64,000 bases of DNA from Blastomussa wellsi (lineage: Eukaryota; Cnidaria; Anthozoa; Scleractinia; Plerogyridae), in NCBI GenBank assembly GCA_947652115.1, contig OX393568.1, positions 3,459,960 through 3,523,959 of the forward strand, read 5' to 3'. The notes under the pieces are model-generated. The model had not been told where the DNA came from and made no database searches. It worked only from the letters and a program-made list of their open reading frames with translations. Positions 24,391 to 35,541 of this stretch are shown piece after piece. Position 1 is the first letter of the stretch, and each line of letters begins with the position of its first letter. The position numbers and the translations under genes are program-made.

Positions 24391-24625
24391 ATTAGAAACG
24401 CCCAAAAGATATTTTACAAACACTGCTAAGAATGCATTATTTTACGCGTACAAGTACCATATTTGTAGGTCAATGGTATATGAGCACATATATCATTGCC
24501 TCTAAACCAATCAAAACTGAGCAAATGCACTATACCATAGCTAGTTTTTAATAACATGCAATACCGCAGAAGTCTATTTGTAAAGTTGTTTTTGTGAAGT
24601 GAGTAGTTTCCATGGCCACGGAAGA

Positions 24626-24903
24626 GATCAAATGTGACTCAAAAAATTAGTTTTCTTTCCTATTTTTTCGTAAAATTCACTAATTAGATTTTTACTTAAA
24701 TTTAATTGTTTATTATGTGTCATTAGACTGTGCAATCTCTATGGCAGGAACAAATCAAATGTGAGATCAAATGTGACTCAAAAAAATTAGTTTTCTTTCC
24801 TATTTTTTCGTAAAATTCACTAATAAGATTTTTACTTAAATTTAATTGCTTATTATGTGTCATTAGACCGTGCAATCTCTATGGCAGGAACTTTGCTTGA
24901 TCT
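24626..24903. repeat. 139-bp direct tandem repeat
   Basis: 24626-24764 is repeated at 24765-24903 with a few differences (for example taattag / taataag). Copy 2 of the segmental duplication has only one unit (about 31206-31335), so this change came after the larger duplication or was lost in copy 2. Confidence 0.8.
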
Positions 24904-25081
24904 TGATAGACAGCCTTTATTAATTTACTAAAGTTATGTTCTAATTTCTGAAGCGTATTGAAGATTTCCTCTGTCAAATTTTTATTTTTATGCTTCAGCT
25001 ATTCGAGTCGTATTATTATCTAAAGGCATGCAAAAAATAATCAATTTTTAGTGAAAAGCCACGCTATGTTGGATAAATTAT

Positions 25082-25580
25082 AAACGGCAGACTGATCCTG
25101 ACGGCGAAAGCGATGAAAAATAAACAAGATAGATAAAACAGTTAATACATTTCTGACCTGTTTCAACAAAACATTCCTTATGAAAATTAAGCTAATGTAT
25201 GAAATTTTCAATTTTTTTTGTTTTTTTTTTTGACGCCGGTGATGATTATTTCGCTTACTTTACATGAAAAATCACCGTTACTGCTGCAGTGATATTAAAT
25301 TTGTTCTGTTTGGACCTTTCTGGTAGCCTCCCAACCACCCCCCCCCCCCCCCCCCGCCTCCCGCATGTCTTGTATGTTTAACCCAGGCCCTAGCGTATTT
25401 TGAATTTTTGTTTCGCGCGCTAAGTCCATCGAAGGAGACGCGATCTGATTTAGCTGTGCCAAATGTCGTTAGCCACCTTCTTATAAATTAGGTTACATTT
25501 AAAAGTGCAAAATATATTAGCTGTTATATCTACCTTGCTTATTTTTCATCGCTTTCGTCGTCTGGATCAATCTGCTGTTT
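25082..25580. mobile_element. MITE, about 500 bp, with inverted ends
   Basis: The left end AAACGGCAGACTGATCC, GACGGCGAAAGCGATGAAAA and the right end TTTTCATCGCTTTCGTC, GGATCAATCTGCTGTTT are inverted. The element contains an 18-C run and no open frame. Copy at 31523-32021; a fold-back relative at 5683. Confidence 0.7.
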
Positions 25581-26898
25581 ATAGCTTGCTTTCTGAATAA
25601 TTTACTGATCCAGGTCTACAAGTGATCCGGCACCTTGCAGTGGTATTACAGATTTCTAGTGACTCTTATGTTGGGTAATACCGCTGACCACCCAGAGAAA
25701 CTGTGTTCAGCTCTCGATCGGATTTTGGAGTGACGATACCTTTCAACTTTGAGCAGCTAGTGTACCACCATAGAGTATCCGACGGAAAATCGATTGCTCC
25801 AGGTGCACTATAGAAAGATCAAAGTTTCAGATGAAGTTAATTTTCTCGTGATCGGAGTTACCATAGCAACGTAGTGACGTCATGCTCCACTTTACTCGAG
25901 ACCGAATAACCTGTCATCAAGGGAAAATTATGGAAAACCCTTCCTGGATCTTTAACCTGGCTTTTCTTGAGGTCTGCCAAATTTGAAAATTTGCAACTGT
26001 ACATTTCAATGTGTCGTGAATTCATATATCGTTACATGAATTAATGAGGCATTGAAATTTACAATTGCACGGAGATTCGAGACAATGCAATTAGACCCAC
26101 AAGCGACTAGACGGAAAATAAGCACAATGTTTACCAAAGTTGAGGCTACAAATTGACAGCCTTAGAATGTTTCAATGAAGTTTAAACTCCGGGATTATAT
26201 CAAATATTGGTTAGTCTACCTGAAGAATAATTTTTAGAAAAATTTATCTACCGCTTTTTTAATAGTGACCATTTTAATAAATATAAGGTCAATTTTGACG
26301 AAAACGCAAAATAACACTTCACTCCTGTTGATATTCAAGCCAATGTTTTCAGAAATCGAATAGAACGATTTTGCTAAGATTTTCACCAAATGTAATTGGA
26401 TGCTATTCAATTTATTTCAGACCAAAGTCATCTGACATGAGATGAGGCCTGGTTAACAAACGTTTTAATAGCATTCAGGAACTAATACGATTTTGTTGTA
26501 TTTTAACAACTTAAAACTTCGCCATAAATTTCCTCAAAATCGCTCTTATAAAAATTCTTCAAATTTGGCAGACCTCAAGAAAAGTATGTCCGGTCAAAGA
26601 TCCAGTAAGGGTTTTCCAAAATTATCTCTTGGTGACAAGTTATTCGGTCTTGAGTAAAGTGGGGCATGACGTCACTACGTTGCTATGGCAACTCCGATTA
26701 CGCTGAAACCTATTTCATCTGAAACGTTGATCTTTCTTTAGTGCATTTGGAGCAATCGATTTTCTGTCAGATACTCTTTGGCGGTACACTAGCTGCTCAA
26801 AGTTGAAAGGTATCGTCACTCAAAAATCCGATCGAGTTACCTTAAATACTTTAATTATGACAAATCAGTTATATATGTGATTTCTTTTCTCTCCACAG

Positions 26899-27111
26899 GC
26901 AAAACATGTCCTCTGTACCCACCCCCTAAAAACGGAGCTTTGGCTTGTAATGCAATTGGCTCGAATCGTTATTGCTCTGTGATGTGTAAAAGCGCGTTCG
27001 ACTTTGTCTTCAACCCTTCACCGCTGTATTACTGTTCCAGTGGACAATGGAACTTTTATTCGTGGCCAGGAGTCTCGTATTCGTCTCAACTACCATGGCC
27101 TGACTGTTCTG
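26899..27111 (+). CDS. Sushi/CCP exon S1
   Basis: 213 nt, phase 1 at both ends, acceptor ctctccacag, donor GTAAGC. A complete sushi domain: KTCPLYPPPKNGALAC, YCSVMC, LYYCSSGQW and LPWPDCSG give six cysteines plus the invariant Trp before the last one. The usual Gly-Tyr before the fifth cysteine region is replaced by AFDFVFNP. The domain would fold as a disulfide-tied extracellular module. Predicted protein identical to S2. Confidence 0.9.
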
Positions 27112-27746
27112 GTAAGCTTATAAACCTTATAATTCCCCGTTAGGCACCTTACTCTGGCAGGCACCTGTACATACAATATACTTCGATACTTCGGTTTCCT
27201 TCCTTAATAGAGTTTATTATTTTTTTATATTTTCCTCCCACACTGGAGGAAAGCCTATCTTGTAGGAGAGTGACAAGAAAATCTGTATGGGTGAAACAGC
27301 GTGTGTATTTTAGATTAAACGTGAAAAAATGTTTGACTGCATGTGTTACATTACGTTCCGAATTGACCACTAATGAGATGCAACCTCTGACGATAAACAT
27401 CACAAAATGTCCTCACCTGCGACCACGCGTTCTTTATATTTTCGCGTCGAGAGGTAATTATTTTGTTCTCGCCGCTAAGAATAAAAACGCCTGATGATCA
27501 CAGATTACATTCATAAAAGTTCCCTAAAAAACACATAATCATGTCAAATGTGAAGTAATTTAACCCAGTCAAATACGAGGTAGTAACTGAACAACTGACT
27601 TGCGTTATATCCTGGACATAAATTACCTTCCTGAAAACTTTCTTTTTTGAAAACAGGAAAATTTTGGTCGGTCGGACGACGCTAAACGGAACAGAAGAGG
27701 GAATTATCTAAGTTTTAAACGTTTGATTTGATAAGAAACAACAGGT

Positions 27747-27909
27747 AATAGACCAATTTCGATGTTTTAAAATATCAGCCTGAAACAATAGACCTCAGCA
27801 CGAGGCTCCGGGGTATAAATTATAGAGTTTGTGGAATTTATTCCCCGGAGCCTCACAGTGATGTCTATTGTTTTAAGCTTAATATTAAAATATCGAAATT
27901 GGTTTATTG
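27747..27909. mobile_element. Palindromic MITE in the S1-L1 intron
   Basis: The arms GACCAATTTCGATGTTTTAA and CAATAGAC.TCAGCACGAGGCTCCGGGG are mirrored, ending TATCGAAATTGG. Copy at 36118-36281 in the duplicated unit. Confidence 0.7.
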
Positions 27910-28035
27910 AACATTCACTCGTAAAAAGGCGAAAAGCTTCATTCTTTTAACTGAAGATATCGCTAATGCAATGATAGGCTTCATTTAGTTGGAATGGGAT
28001 GAATAGGTGTTAACGTTTTTACATTTTTTATGCAG

Positions 28036-28236
28036 GTCAGGCGAACTCGTCCTCGTTGAAAGATTACCCATACTTTTTTTTTAGTGGTGATGCAAATACT
28101 CCCAACGTCCAGAACATCATCAAGACGAATTTCATTGGATTTTTAAATTCTGCACTGGTCCCTCCTTTCTTTTGCCGATTTAAACCTGCAGAGTGTAAAA
28201 CGAATACCACAGAGGTGTATGCAGGAGCCTTTACAG
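28036..28236 (+). CDS. Linker-domain exon L1 (unrecognised domain)
   Basis: 201 nt, phase 1-1, acceptor ttttttatgcag, donor GTAAAT. The 67 residues include YPYFFFSGDANTPNVQN, then IIKTNFIGFLNSALVPPFFC, RFKPAEC and NTTEVYAGAFT. The pattern is: aromatic cluster, Gly-Asp-Ala-Asn, an amphipathic VQxxIKxxF helix, Leu-Leu/Asn-Ser, two cysteines nine residues apart, and EVYxG. All five linkers here share it. I cannot assign it to a named family. It always sits between sushi and HYR. Confidence 0.85.
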
Positions 28237-28299
28237 GTAAATTCCAAAGAATAAATAAGCTAGAAATCGTTCTACTGACCTTGATTATCAGGATTCACC

Positions 28300-28515
28300 C
28301 GGCCGTGTGGCCTCCTGGTTGGAGGTCTGGCCGAGGTCATGCATTGCGTTGTGTTCTTGGGCAGAATTAAAGACCTTGCCCTCGTAGTTCCTCTCATCGG
28401 CCAAGTATATAAATGGGAGCGAGGTCAAATTCAAAATTGACGTCGCTCCCGATGTGTTGCTTCATAGCTCAGTTGGTAGAGCATTGCATCGGTATCGCGT
28501 TGAAGCCCTGGTGTC
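28300..28515. mobile_element. tRNA-derived SINE fragment in the L1-H1 intron
   Basis: A tRNA-like start (CATAGCTCAGTTGGTAGAGC, A-box) at about 28465 and a flanking body with CATTGCGTTGTGTTCTTGG near 28340, typical of anthozoan tRNA SINE bodies. It is truncated before the B-box. Same piece at 36673-36890. A relative in inverted orientation occurs in the corresponding intron of the - arm (54815). Confidence 0.6.
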
Positions 28516-28675
28516 TTTATTCAACTTGATTAAATTTTTACATAACTTGATTAATTGTATCACCTTTTGCCCATGCCCTATCAGGACCCTGGGCCATGGA
28601 CAAACGGGCTTGATCAGATGGGAGGGCTGAAGGAAGGGCTGAAGCGTTGAAAGCGATTTCGGCATGTCATTCAGT

Positions 28676-28808
28676 CAAACAGTCAGTTAGTCAGTTTATC
28701 TGTCTACCAGTAAGTCAGTCAGTCGGTTAGTCAACCAGTCAGTCAGTCTGTCAGTCTGGCAGTATGCTCAGTCAGAAGGGTCAGTCGGTCGGTCCGTCAG
28801 TCAGCCAG
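28676..28808. repeat. (CAGT)n-type degenerate microsatellite
   Basis: Repeats of CAGT with variants (CAGTTAGT, CGGTCGGT) just upstream of the H1 acceptor. The same tract lies at 37100-37238, and a greatly expanded one at 54112-54612. Confidence 0.85.
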
Positions 28809-28864
28809 ACCAATACTGACAACACAGATAATATTTATGTACCATGCAACAATTTTTGTTTCAG

Positions 28865-29110
28865 ACCAAGCGCCACCAGTGTTCACGTATTGCCCAAAAG
28901 ACATCGAACTGAACAATGTAACAACATTAGAAACCAGAGTTCATTGGCAGGAGCCTACAGTTACGGACGATTCAGGCGTAAAACCATCACTTACCTCCAC
29001 CCGACAATCGGGAAGTCTCTTCTCTGTGCCTGGCTCATATGAAGTACTATATAAGGCGGTAGATGACGCTGGACATCAAGCAACATGCAGCTTCCGCATC
29101 ACTCTGAAAC
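28865..29110 (+). CDS. HYR-domain exon H1
   Basis: 246 nt, phase 1-1, acceptor tttttgtttcag, donor GTAATG. A full hyalin repeat: APPVFTYCPKDIELNN, VHWQEPTVTDDSG, SGSLFSVPGSYEVLYKAVD, AGHQATCSFRITL, with the CP cysteine and the C-terminal C. HYR is an immunoglobulin-like extracellular module known from hyalin, SVEP1 and SRPX. Predicted protein identical to H2. Confidence 0.92.
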
Positions 29111-29210
29111 GTAATGCTTTCTCATTAGACTCCCTGTGCTGATAATTTGTTTACGACAGGCAAATAAAGCTTGCCATTGTTTTTGTTATTGGCCATTTTC
29201 GCATTCTCTA

Positions 29211-29380
29211 CTTGCACAATCCCATAATACACCGCTTCTACCCGCCAAAAATTTTGCATAGGCATTGTTTTAGATTTCCCTTGTGACATCTTCATGTCCC
29301 AGGAGAAATTGCAAACAATGATTATGCAAATATTTTTTTTTGGGGGGGGGGGAAGAGGTGTATTATGGGATTTGTGCAAG
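29211..29380. mobile_element. MITE with CCCATAATACACC ends, first of a pair
   Basis: The inverted ends CTTGCACAA.CCCATAATACACC and GGTGTATTATGGG.TTGTGCAAG enclose CCAAAAATTTTGCAT and a poly-G run. Copy at 37638-37807. Confidence 0.75.
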
Positions 29381-29385
29381 CAGAG

Positions 29386-29535
29386 AATTGCCCATAATAC
29401 ACCTTGTTTACCCCCCAGAATTTTGCATAACCTTTGTTTCCCAATTCTCCTGGGTATTACAGTCGTCCCAAGAGAATCTGAAGACAATGCTTATGCAAAA
29501 TTTTTGGGGGGGAAACAAGGTGTATTATGGGCAAT
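29386..29535. mobile_element. MITE with CCCATAATACACC ends, second of a pair
   Basis: Inverted ends ATTGCCCATAATACACC / GGTGTATTATGGGCAAT, about 150 bp, only a few bases after the first. Same family, diverged inside. Copy at 37813-37962. Confidence 0.75.
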
Positions 29536-29593
29536 GCGAAAATTGTCAATACAGTGAACGCTAATATAATTTGGTTTTATCAACTGGGTTGAC

Positions 29594-29629
<36 letters not shown>

Positions 29630-29667
29630 GTACCCCCTCAATACAGTAAATGGTTTGAACCCGGGGT

Positions 29668-30628
29668 AACAGTCGATCGTGTAGTTTGATCGTCGGGTGA
29701 GGGCAGTCCTGAGAAGGATGGATGTCGGTGACAGAGACTGACGTTTCGACAACCTGTGCGGAAGTCATCATCAGAGTAATAGTCGCTCTTAGTACTAACA
29801 GTTTACAGAAAACCGACGCATACCGACAGAATACTTGACGAATCATCATACAACCCGACATCACTCAAAGCAACGACTATTAAGACACTGACGAGACGAG
29901 CGCAACTAGTTTGTCACGAAAACGATTACCTTGACCGTGCTTTTTCTAAAAACAACTACAATCACGACTTTATTAGACGAAACATTCACCGACCCACTGA
30001 ACTGACTACTGAAACTAACGTTAACCCAACTCCTACGACTACAATGACTAAATTTTGTAACCTTGTAATATCCGAGTAGCTCACAAACCGGTCACTAGAC
30101 TATGACATTTACTAATCAACGTTAAAGACAAGGACGACTCCTAACAACAGATAACTCAAGGAACAGTTTACGAGTCAGATCAAGTGCTTCGACTGCCAAG
30201 TCTCTTACATTGGAGAGACTGCTAGCTATAGGAACCTCAACACAAGACTGACTGAACACAAACGAGCGATGAGGAACTGTGACGTCACCAATCACATTGC
30301 TGAGCAACGTCGAATTACGAACCACAATATCGACTGGGACTCTGCTTACTATTTGACCTGCAGCACTAACTATTTTCAACGACGGACTTTTCAAAGATGG
30401 TTTACTTAAAACAGAATCCTCTCAACAGAAGTCAAAAACTACCGGCATCGTACAAAAGACTAATTCACGACATGGGTATAACAAACAGACCGAATGGAAC
30501 GACCTAACTTTACCGACGGATCGAAACCGACAAATCACGACCGACGACATCAAGTCCTCGAGTCTTACCGTCAATAACATCACGGCTAAACTGACCAATC
30601 AGTTTTCACGAACCAGACTTATAACATT
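29668..30628 (+). mobile_element. Penelope-like retroelement remnant (copy 1, right end missing)
   Basis: A terminal-repeat-like block at 29668-29790 (reverse orientation, hammerhead-like core CTGATGA...GAAAC at 29774-29743) is followed by degenerate coding DNA with a GIY-YIG domain (30179-30409). It is cut at 30628 by the segmental-duplication junction. Confidence 0.65.
30179..30409 (+). pseudogene. GIY-YIG endonuclease remnant of a Penelope-like element
   Basis: One open frame reads IKCFDCQVSYIGETASYRNL, NTRLTEHKRAMRN, NHIAEQRRITNHNIDWDSA, then QRRTFQRWFT and a stop. YIGET, LxxRLxEHKRA and NHIA..H.IDWD are the landmarks of GIY-YIG domains at the C-terminus of Penelope-like polyproteins. 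There is no intact reverse transcriptase upstream. Copy at 38629-38859. Confidence 0.7.
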
Positions 30629-30944
30629 CGACATGTTTGAGTGCCTGTACGTCATCATGATCTCACAACTAAATGCCAAAGCCTGGTTCACACTTGTGAA
30701 ATAAGCATAACACAAGTGAAATAAGCACAAGCGTAAGCACAAGAAAAAAGAAAAACGTTTCTTGTGCTTATCCTTGCATTATTTCACTTGTGTTATGCTT
30801 ATTTCACAAGTGTGAATCAGGCTTAACAGCTGATGAGCCCTTATTTGGCATACATAATTTTAATTAACAATTATTCCACGAGCGCGCGTTGGATACGAGA
30901 TGGTAGATAGCAAACGAGGCGCGTAGCGCCGAGTTGGCTATAAC

Positions 30945-30978
<34 letters not shown>

Positions 30979-31522
30979 TTTTTATTAGAAACGCCCAAAA
31001 GATATTTTACAAACACTGCTAAGAATGCATTATTTTACGCGTACAAGTACCATATTTGTATATGAGCACATATACCATTGCCTCTAAACCAATCAAAACT
31101 GAGCAAATGCACTATACCATAGCTAGTTTTTAATAACATGCAATACCGCAGAAGTCTATTTGTAAAGTTGTTTTTGTGAAGTGAGCAGTTTCCATGGCCA
31201 CGGAAGAGATCAAATGTGACTCAAAAAATTAGTTTTCTTTCCTATTTTTTCGTAAAATTCACTAATTAGATTTTTACTTAAATTTAATTGTTTATTATGT
31301 GTCATTAGACTGTGCAATCTCTATGGCAGGAACTTTGCTTGATCTTGATAGACAGCCTTTATTAATTTACTAAAGTTATGTTCTAAATTCTGAAGCGTAT
31401 TGAAGATTTCCTCTGTCAAATTTTTATTTTTATGCTTCAGCTGTTCGAGTCGTATTATTATCTAAAGGCATGCAAAAAATCATCAATTTTTAGTGAAAAG
31501 CCACGCTATGTTGGATAAATTA

Positions 31523-32021
31523 TAAACGGCAGACTGATCCTGACGGCGAAAGCGATGAAAAATAAACAAGATAGATAAAACAGTTAATACATTTCTGATT
31601 TGTTTCAACAAAACATACCTTATGAAAATTAAGCTAATGTATGAAGTGTTCATTTTTTTTTTTTTTTTTTTTTTTGACGCCGGTGATGATTATTTCGCTT
31701 ACTTTACATGAAAAATCACCGTTACTGCTGCAGTGATATTAAATTTGTTCTGTTTGGACCTTTCTGGTAGCCTCCCAACCACCCCCCCCCCCCCCCCCCT
31801 CCCGCATGTCTTGTATGTTTAACCCAGGCCCTAGCGTATTTTGAATTTTTGTTTCGCGCGCTAAGTCCATCGAAGGAGACGCGATCTGATTTAGCTGTGC
31901 CAAATGTCGTTAGCCACCTTCTTATAAATTAGGTTACATTTAAAAGTGCAAAATATATTAGCTGTTATATCTACCTTGTTTATTTTTCATCGCTTTCGTC
32001 GTCAGGATCAATCTGCTGTTT
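31523..32021. mobile_element. MITE, copy 2 of 25082-25580
   Basis: Same inverted ends as 25082-25580, with a longer T-run near 31655-31675 and a poly-C run at 31782-31799. Confidence 0.7.
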
Positions 32022-33339
32022 ATAGCTTGCTTTGTGAATAATTTACTGATCCAGGTCTACAAGTGATCCGGCACCTTGCAGTGGTATTACAGATTTCTAG
32101 TGACTCTTATGTTGGGTAATACCGCTGACCACCCAGAGAAACTGTGTTCAGCTCTCGATCGGATTTTGGAGTGACGATACCTTTCAACTTTGAGCAGCTA
32201 GTGTACCACCATACAGTATCCGACAGAAAATCGATTGCTCCAGGTGCACTATAGAAAGATCAAAGTTTCAGATGAAGTTAATTTTCTCGTGATCGGAGTT
32301 ACCATAGCAACGTAGTGACGTCATGCTCCACTTTACTCGAGACCGAATAACCTGTCATCAAGGGAAAATTATGGAAAACCCTTCCTGGATCTTTAACCTG
32401 GCTTTTCTTGAGGTCTGCCAAATTTGAAAATTTGCAACTGTACATTTCAATGTGTCGTGAATTCATATATCGTTACATGAATTAATGAGGCATTGAAATT
32501 TACAATTGCACGGAGATTCGAGACAATGCAATTAGACCCACAAGCGACTAGACGGAAAATAAGCACAATGTTTACCAAAGTTGAGGCTACAAATTGACAG
32601 CCTTAGAATGTTTCAATGAAGTTTAAACTCCGGGATTATATCAAATATTGGTTAGTCTACCTGAAGAATAATTTTTAGAAAAATTTATCTACCGCTTTTT
32701 TAATAGTGACCATTTTAATAAATATAGGGTCAATTTTGACGAAAACGCAAAATAACACTTCACTCCTGTTGATATTCAAGCCAGTGTTTTCAGAAATCGA
32801 ATAGAACGATTTTGCTAAGATTTTCACCAAATGTAACTGGATGCTATTCAATTTATTTCAGACCAAAGTCATCTGACATGAGATGAGGCCTGGTTAACAA
32901 ACGTTTTAATAGCATTCAGGAACTAATACGATTTTGTTGTATTTTAACAACTTAAAACTTCGCCATAAATTTCCTCAAAATCGCTCTTATAAAAATTCTT
33001 CAAATTTGGCAGACCTCAAGAAAAGTATGTCAGGTCAAAGATCCAGTAAGGGTTTTCCAAAATTATCTCTTGGTGACAAGTTATTCGGTCTTGAGTAAAG
33101 TGGGGCATGACGTCACTACGTTGCTATGGAAACTCCGATTACGCTGAAACCTATTTCATCTGAAACGTTGATCTTTCTCTAGTGCATTTGGAGCAATCGA
33201 TTTTCTGTCAAATACTCTTTGGCGGTACACTAGCTGCTCAAAGTTGAAAGGTATCGTCACTCAAAAATCCGATCGAGATACCTTAAATACTTTAATTATG
33301 ACAAATCAGTTATATATGTGATTTCTTTTCTCTCCACAG

Positions 33340-33552
33340 GCAAAACATGTCCTCTGTACCCACCCCCTAAAAACGGAGCTTTGGCTTGTAATGCAATTGG
33401 CTCGAATCGTTATTGCTCTGTGATGTGTAAAAGCGCGTTCGACTTTGTCTTCAACCCTTCACCGCTGTATTACTGTTCCAGTGGACAATGGAACTTTTAT
33501 TCGTGGCCAGGAGTCTCGTATTCGTCTCAACTACCATGGCCTGACTGTTCTG
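33340..33552 (+). CDS. Sushi/CCP exon S2
   Basis: 213 nt, phase 1-1, same splice sites and same predicted sushi domain as S1 (KTCPLYPPPKNGALAC to LPWPDCSG), without an amino-acid change. It joins H1 (…TLK plus split Arg codon) in frame. Confidence 0.9.
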
Positions 33553-33612
33553 GTAAGCTTATAAACCTTATAATCCCCGTTAGGCACCTTACTCTGGCAG
33601 GCACCTGTACCA

Positions 33613-35541
33613 TCATTTTAGGCTTTCAGACTGATCATTAAGAGTGGTTGCAATGACGAAACCCCCTTTAAAACAACTACGTCATTTGCAATCCGCCTCA
33701 ATCTTCTCCATCCTTAACCATCATTTTTCCTTTTTGGTTTAGTATCCCCTCTTAGCTGTTTTTCTTCCTTAGTAAACTACTATTTTGAGGCTTCTTTCAT
33801 TTTTTCGTCACAAAAATGACTCAAAATATCGTGGGTTTTGATTTTTACGGATTACCCTCAATCTGCAAAAAGAAAATCCCGCAGAACAAAACTTTCGTAA
33901 AATACAACGCCGCTAAAATTTACTCGCTTGAAGTGACTACGTCACAATATTTTGAGTTATCTTTTCTTGCAACGAGTCAAATTACCTTAACAGCGTCGGA
34001 AACCTAAAACTAATAGTTTGCTAAGAATGAAAACCACCAAAGAGGTGATAATAAAGTAAAAAGGAACAAGGATGGCTAAGGATGAAGAAGATTGAGACGG
34101 ATTACAAGTGACAATTTTGAAAAATTTAGGCTAAATTTTCAAAAGGCACAAACCGTGACGTAACTTCTTTAAGTCCAATGAAAAACTGTGCTCGCTTTAT
34201 TTTGATGACAGCTTGCATTGCTGGGCCGATATCGGGGGATGTAAACAACAACAACCCGAGCTTTATAGATAATTTATAAATAGTTTCGATCACAAAAAAA
34301 CTTGTGTATGCATACCGAACACGCCCTCTTCTGGTTGTTTTACGTTTTTTTATGTTCAACAAGTAATAAAAGTTGAAAAAAAAAATAAATTTCCTTCCTT
34401 GTTAATGTTCTGCGCTTGTTGAACAGAAAATTGCAAAACAAAATTCTCAACAGAAATTTTAGTCCTTTTTTTACCTCGAACCGCAAAAACCTGTTCCCGC
34501 TAAACACAAAACATCGTCAATCCGCAAAATAAAACTATACCGTAAAAAGGCTATTGTTCTCGGGAACATTTACTTCCAGTTGGAAGAAGCCTACAGGTCT
34601 GTCCTAACGCTCATTATTATTCATAGACGCTCAGAAAAGCTATTATTATCTTGATGGACCAATAAACGCGCCACGATTTAATTTGTCTCTCAGTTCCTTT
34701 GCTTATGATCAATAAACTCAGCAAAATTTTCGGGGCGGTACGCAGCTCTTTACAAGGCCCCGCAGTATTGGCTGAAAAAAATGATAAACAAACAACAGTA
34801 ACAATGGACCCTAGCCATAAAACAATAGAGCTATGTGGTATTACAGCGTAGCCTGCAAAGCAGGCGGTTTTTGTGGAGGGAATGCTTCAATAACAGCGAT
34901 CACGAAAGACAACCTCCACCCTACCCCCTACCCTCTCTTTTTTCCTCTCCCCAGTGTTCGCACGCTGAAAATGGCGGCCGGTCTTTCGTGATCGCTGTTT
35001 TCGAAGCATTCTCCCACAAAAACCGCCTGCTTTGCAGGCTATTACAGCGCGACGCGCCTAAGTGTGGCCACCCAACAAACTTTTTTGACAAGTTATAATC
35101 AGCCAATCAGAGAGCTCGAATTTGTTTGAGCTGTCCCGCCTCCTTGCAATGTTCAAAGCTATTGTCACGAAACCTGTCGCGCTTTCAACAGTCTCGTCTC
35201 GCTGAAAGATCCAATGAAATTAGAGGTTCGAGAGAGCTGCGAACTATCTCAGTTTCCGCTTCGATGATTATGAATAATTAATGATGTCCAAGCATTCTCC
35301 TCCCTGCTCCCGCGAAACCTTCATGCTACACGGTAACTTGTTAAAAAGAGCTACGACTGCTACGTCACGGTTTGTTTCTTTTGAAAAATTTAGCCTAAAT
35401 TTTCAAAATCGTCATTTGCAATCCGTCTCAGTCTTCTCAATCCTTAACCATCCTTGTTCCTTTTTACTTTACTATCACCTCTTTGGTGTTTTTCGTCTTT
35501 AGTAAACTATTAGTTGTGGGTTTTCTTGAGTTCATTTCCAA
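33613..35541. mobile_element. 1.9-kb segment present only in copy 2, TE-derived
   Basis: Copy 1 reads CCTGTAC-ATACAATATAC where copy 2 has this segment between CCTGTAC and TACAATATAC. It carries three relatives of one repeat: 33650-33790, 34005-34150 (inverted) and 35375-35520, all with AAACTA.TAGTTT, CACCTCTTTGGTG and ATCCTTAACCATC blocks, plus a hAT-type MITE at 34849. The first bases (CATTAAGAGTGGTTGCAA) match the DNA that follows the TE in unit 3 at 41078, so part of it is ancestral and copy 1 may have suffered a deletion. No recognisable coding sequence. Confidence 0.65.
34849..35041. mobile_element. hAT-type MITE with 8-bp target-site duplication
   Basis: The 193-bp element has inverted ends starting TAGCCTGCAAAGCAGGCGG, with paired blocks TTTTTGTGG, GAATGCTTC and AGCGATCACGAAAGAC. 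It is flanked on both sides by TTACAGCG (34841-34848 and 35042-35049). An 8-bp duplication is the hallmark of the hAT superfamily. It has no transposase. Confidence 0.85.

Larger units (their letters stand above)
20563..26898 (+). other. First intron of the HYR-sushi gene
   Basis: 6.3 kb with no exon seen. It contains a TIR-family fragment (22618), hairpins (24118, 24289), a 139-bp tandem repeat (24626), a MITE (25082) and a poly-C run of about 18 at 25338-25355. The tandem segmental duplication starts within it at about 24068. Confidence 0.6.
24068..30628 (+). repeat. Tandem segmental duplication, copy 1
   Basis: Nearly identical to 30629-39080: same intron repeats, same S, L and H exons with identical predicted proteins, and the same Penelope-like remnant. 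Copy 1 ends inside that remnant, where the sequence jumps from CATTCGAC to the ATGTTTGAGTGCC found at its own start (24070). It has a private 139-bp tandem duplication and lacks the 1.9-kb segment of copy 2. Confidence 0.88.

Noticed and set aside
28462..28515. Possible functional tRNA gene (CATAGCTCAGTTGGTAGAGC)
   Set aside because: Only the D-arm part is tRNA-like; no proper T-arm or acceptor stem, and the same piece repeats as part of a SINE body.
29125..29487. 120-codon frame on - strand
   Set aside because: Created by the twin MITEs and poly-C/G runs.
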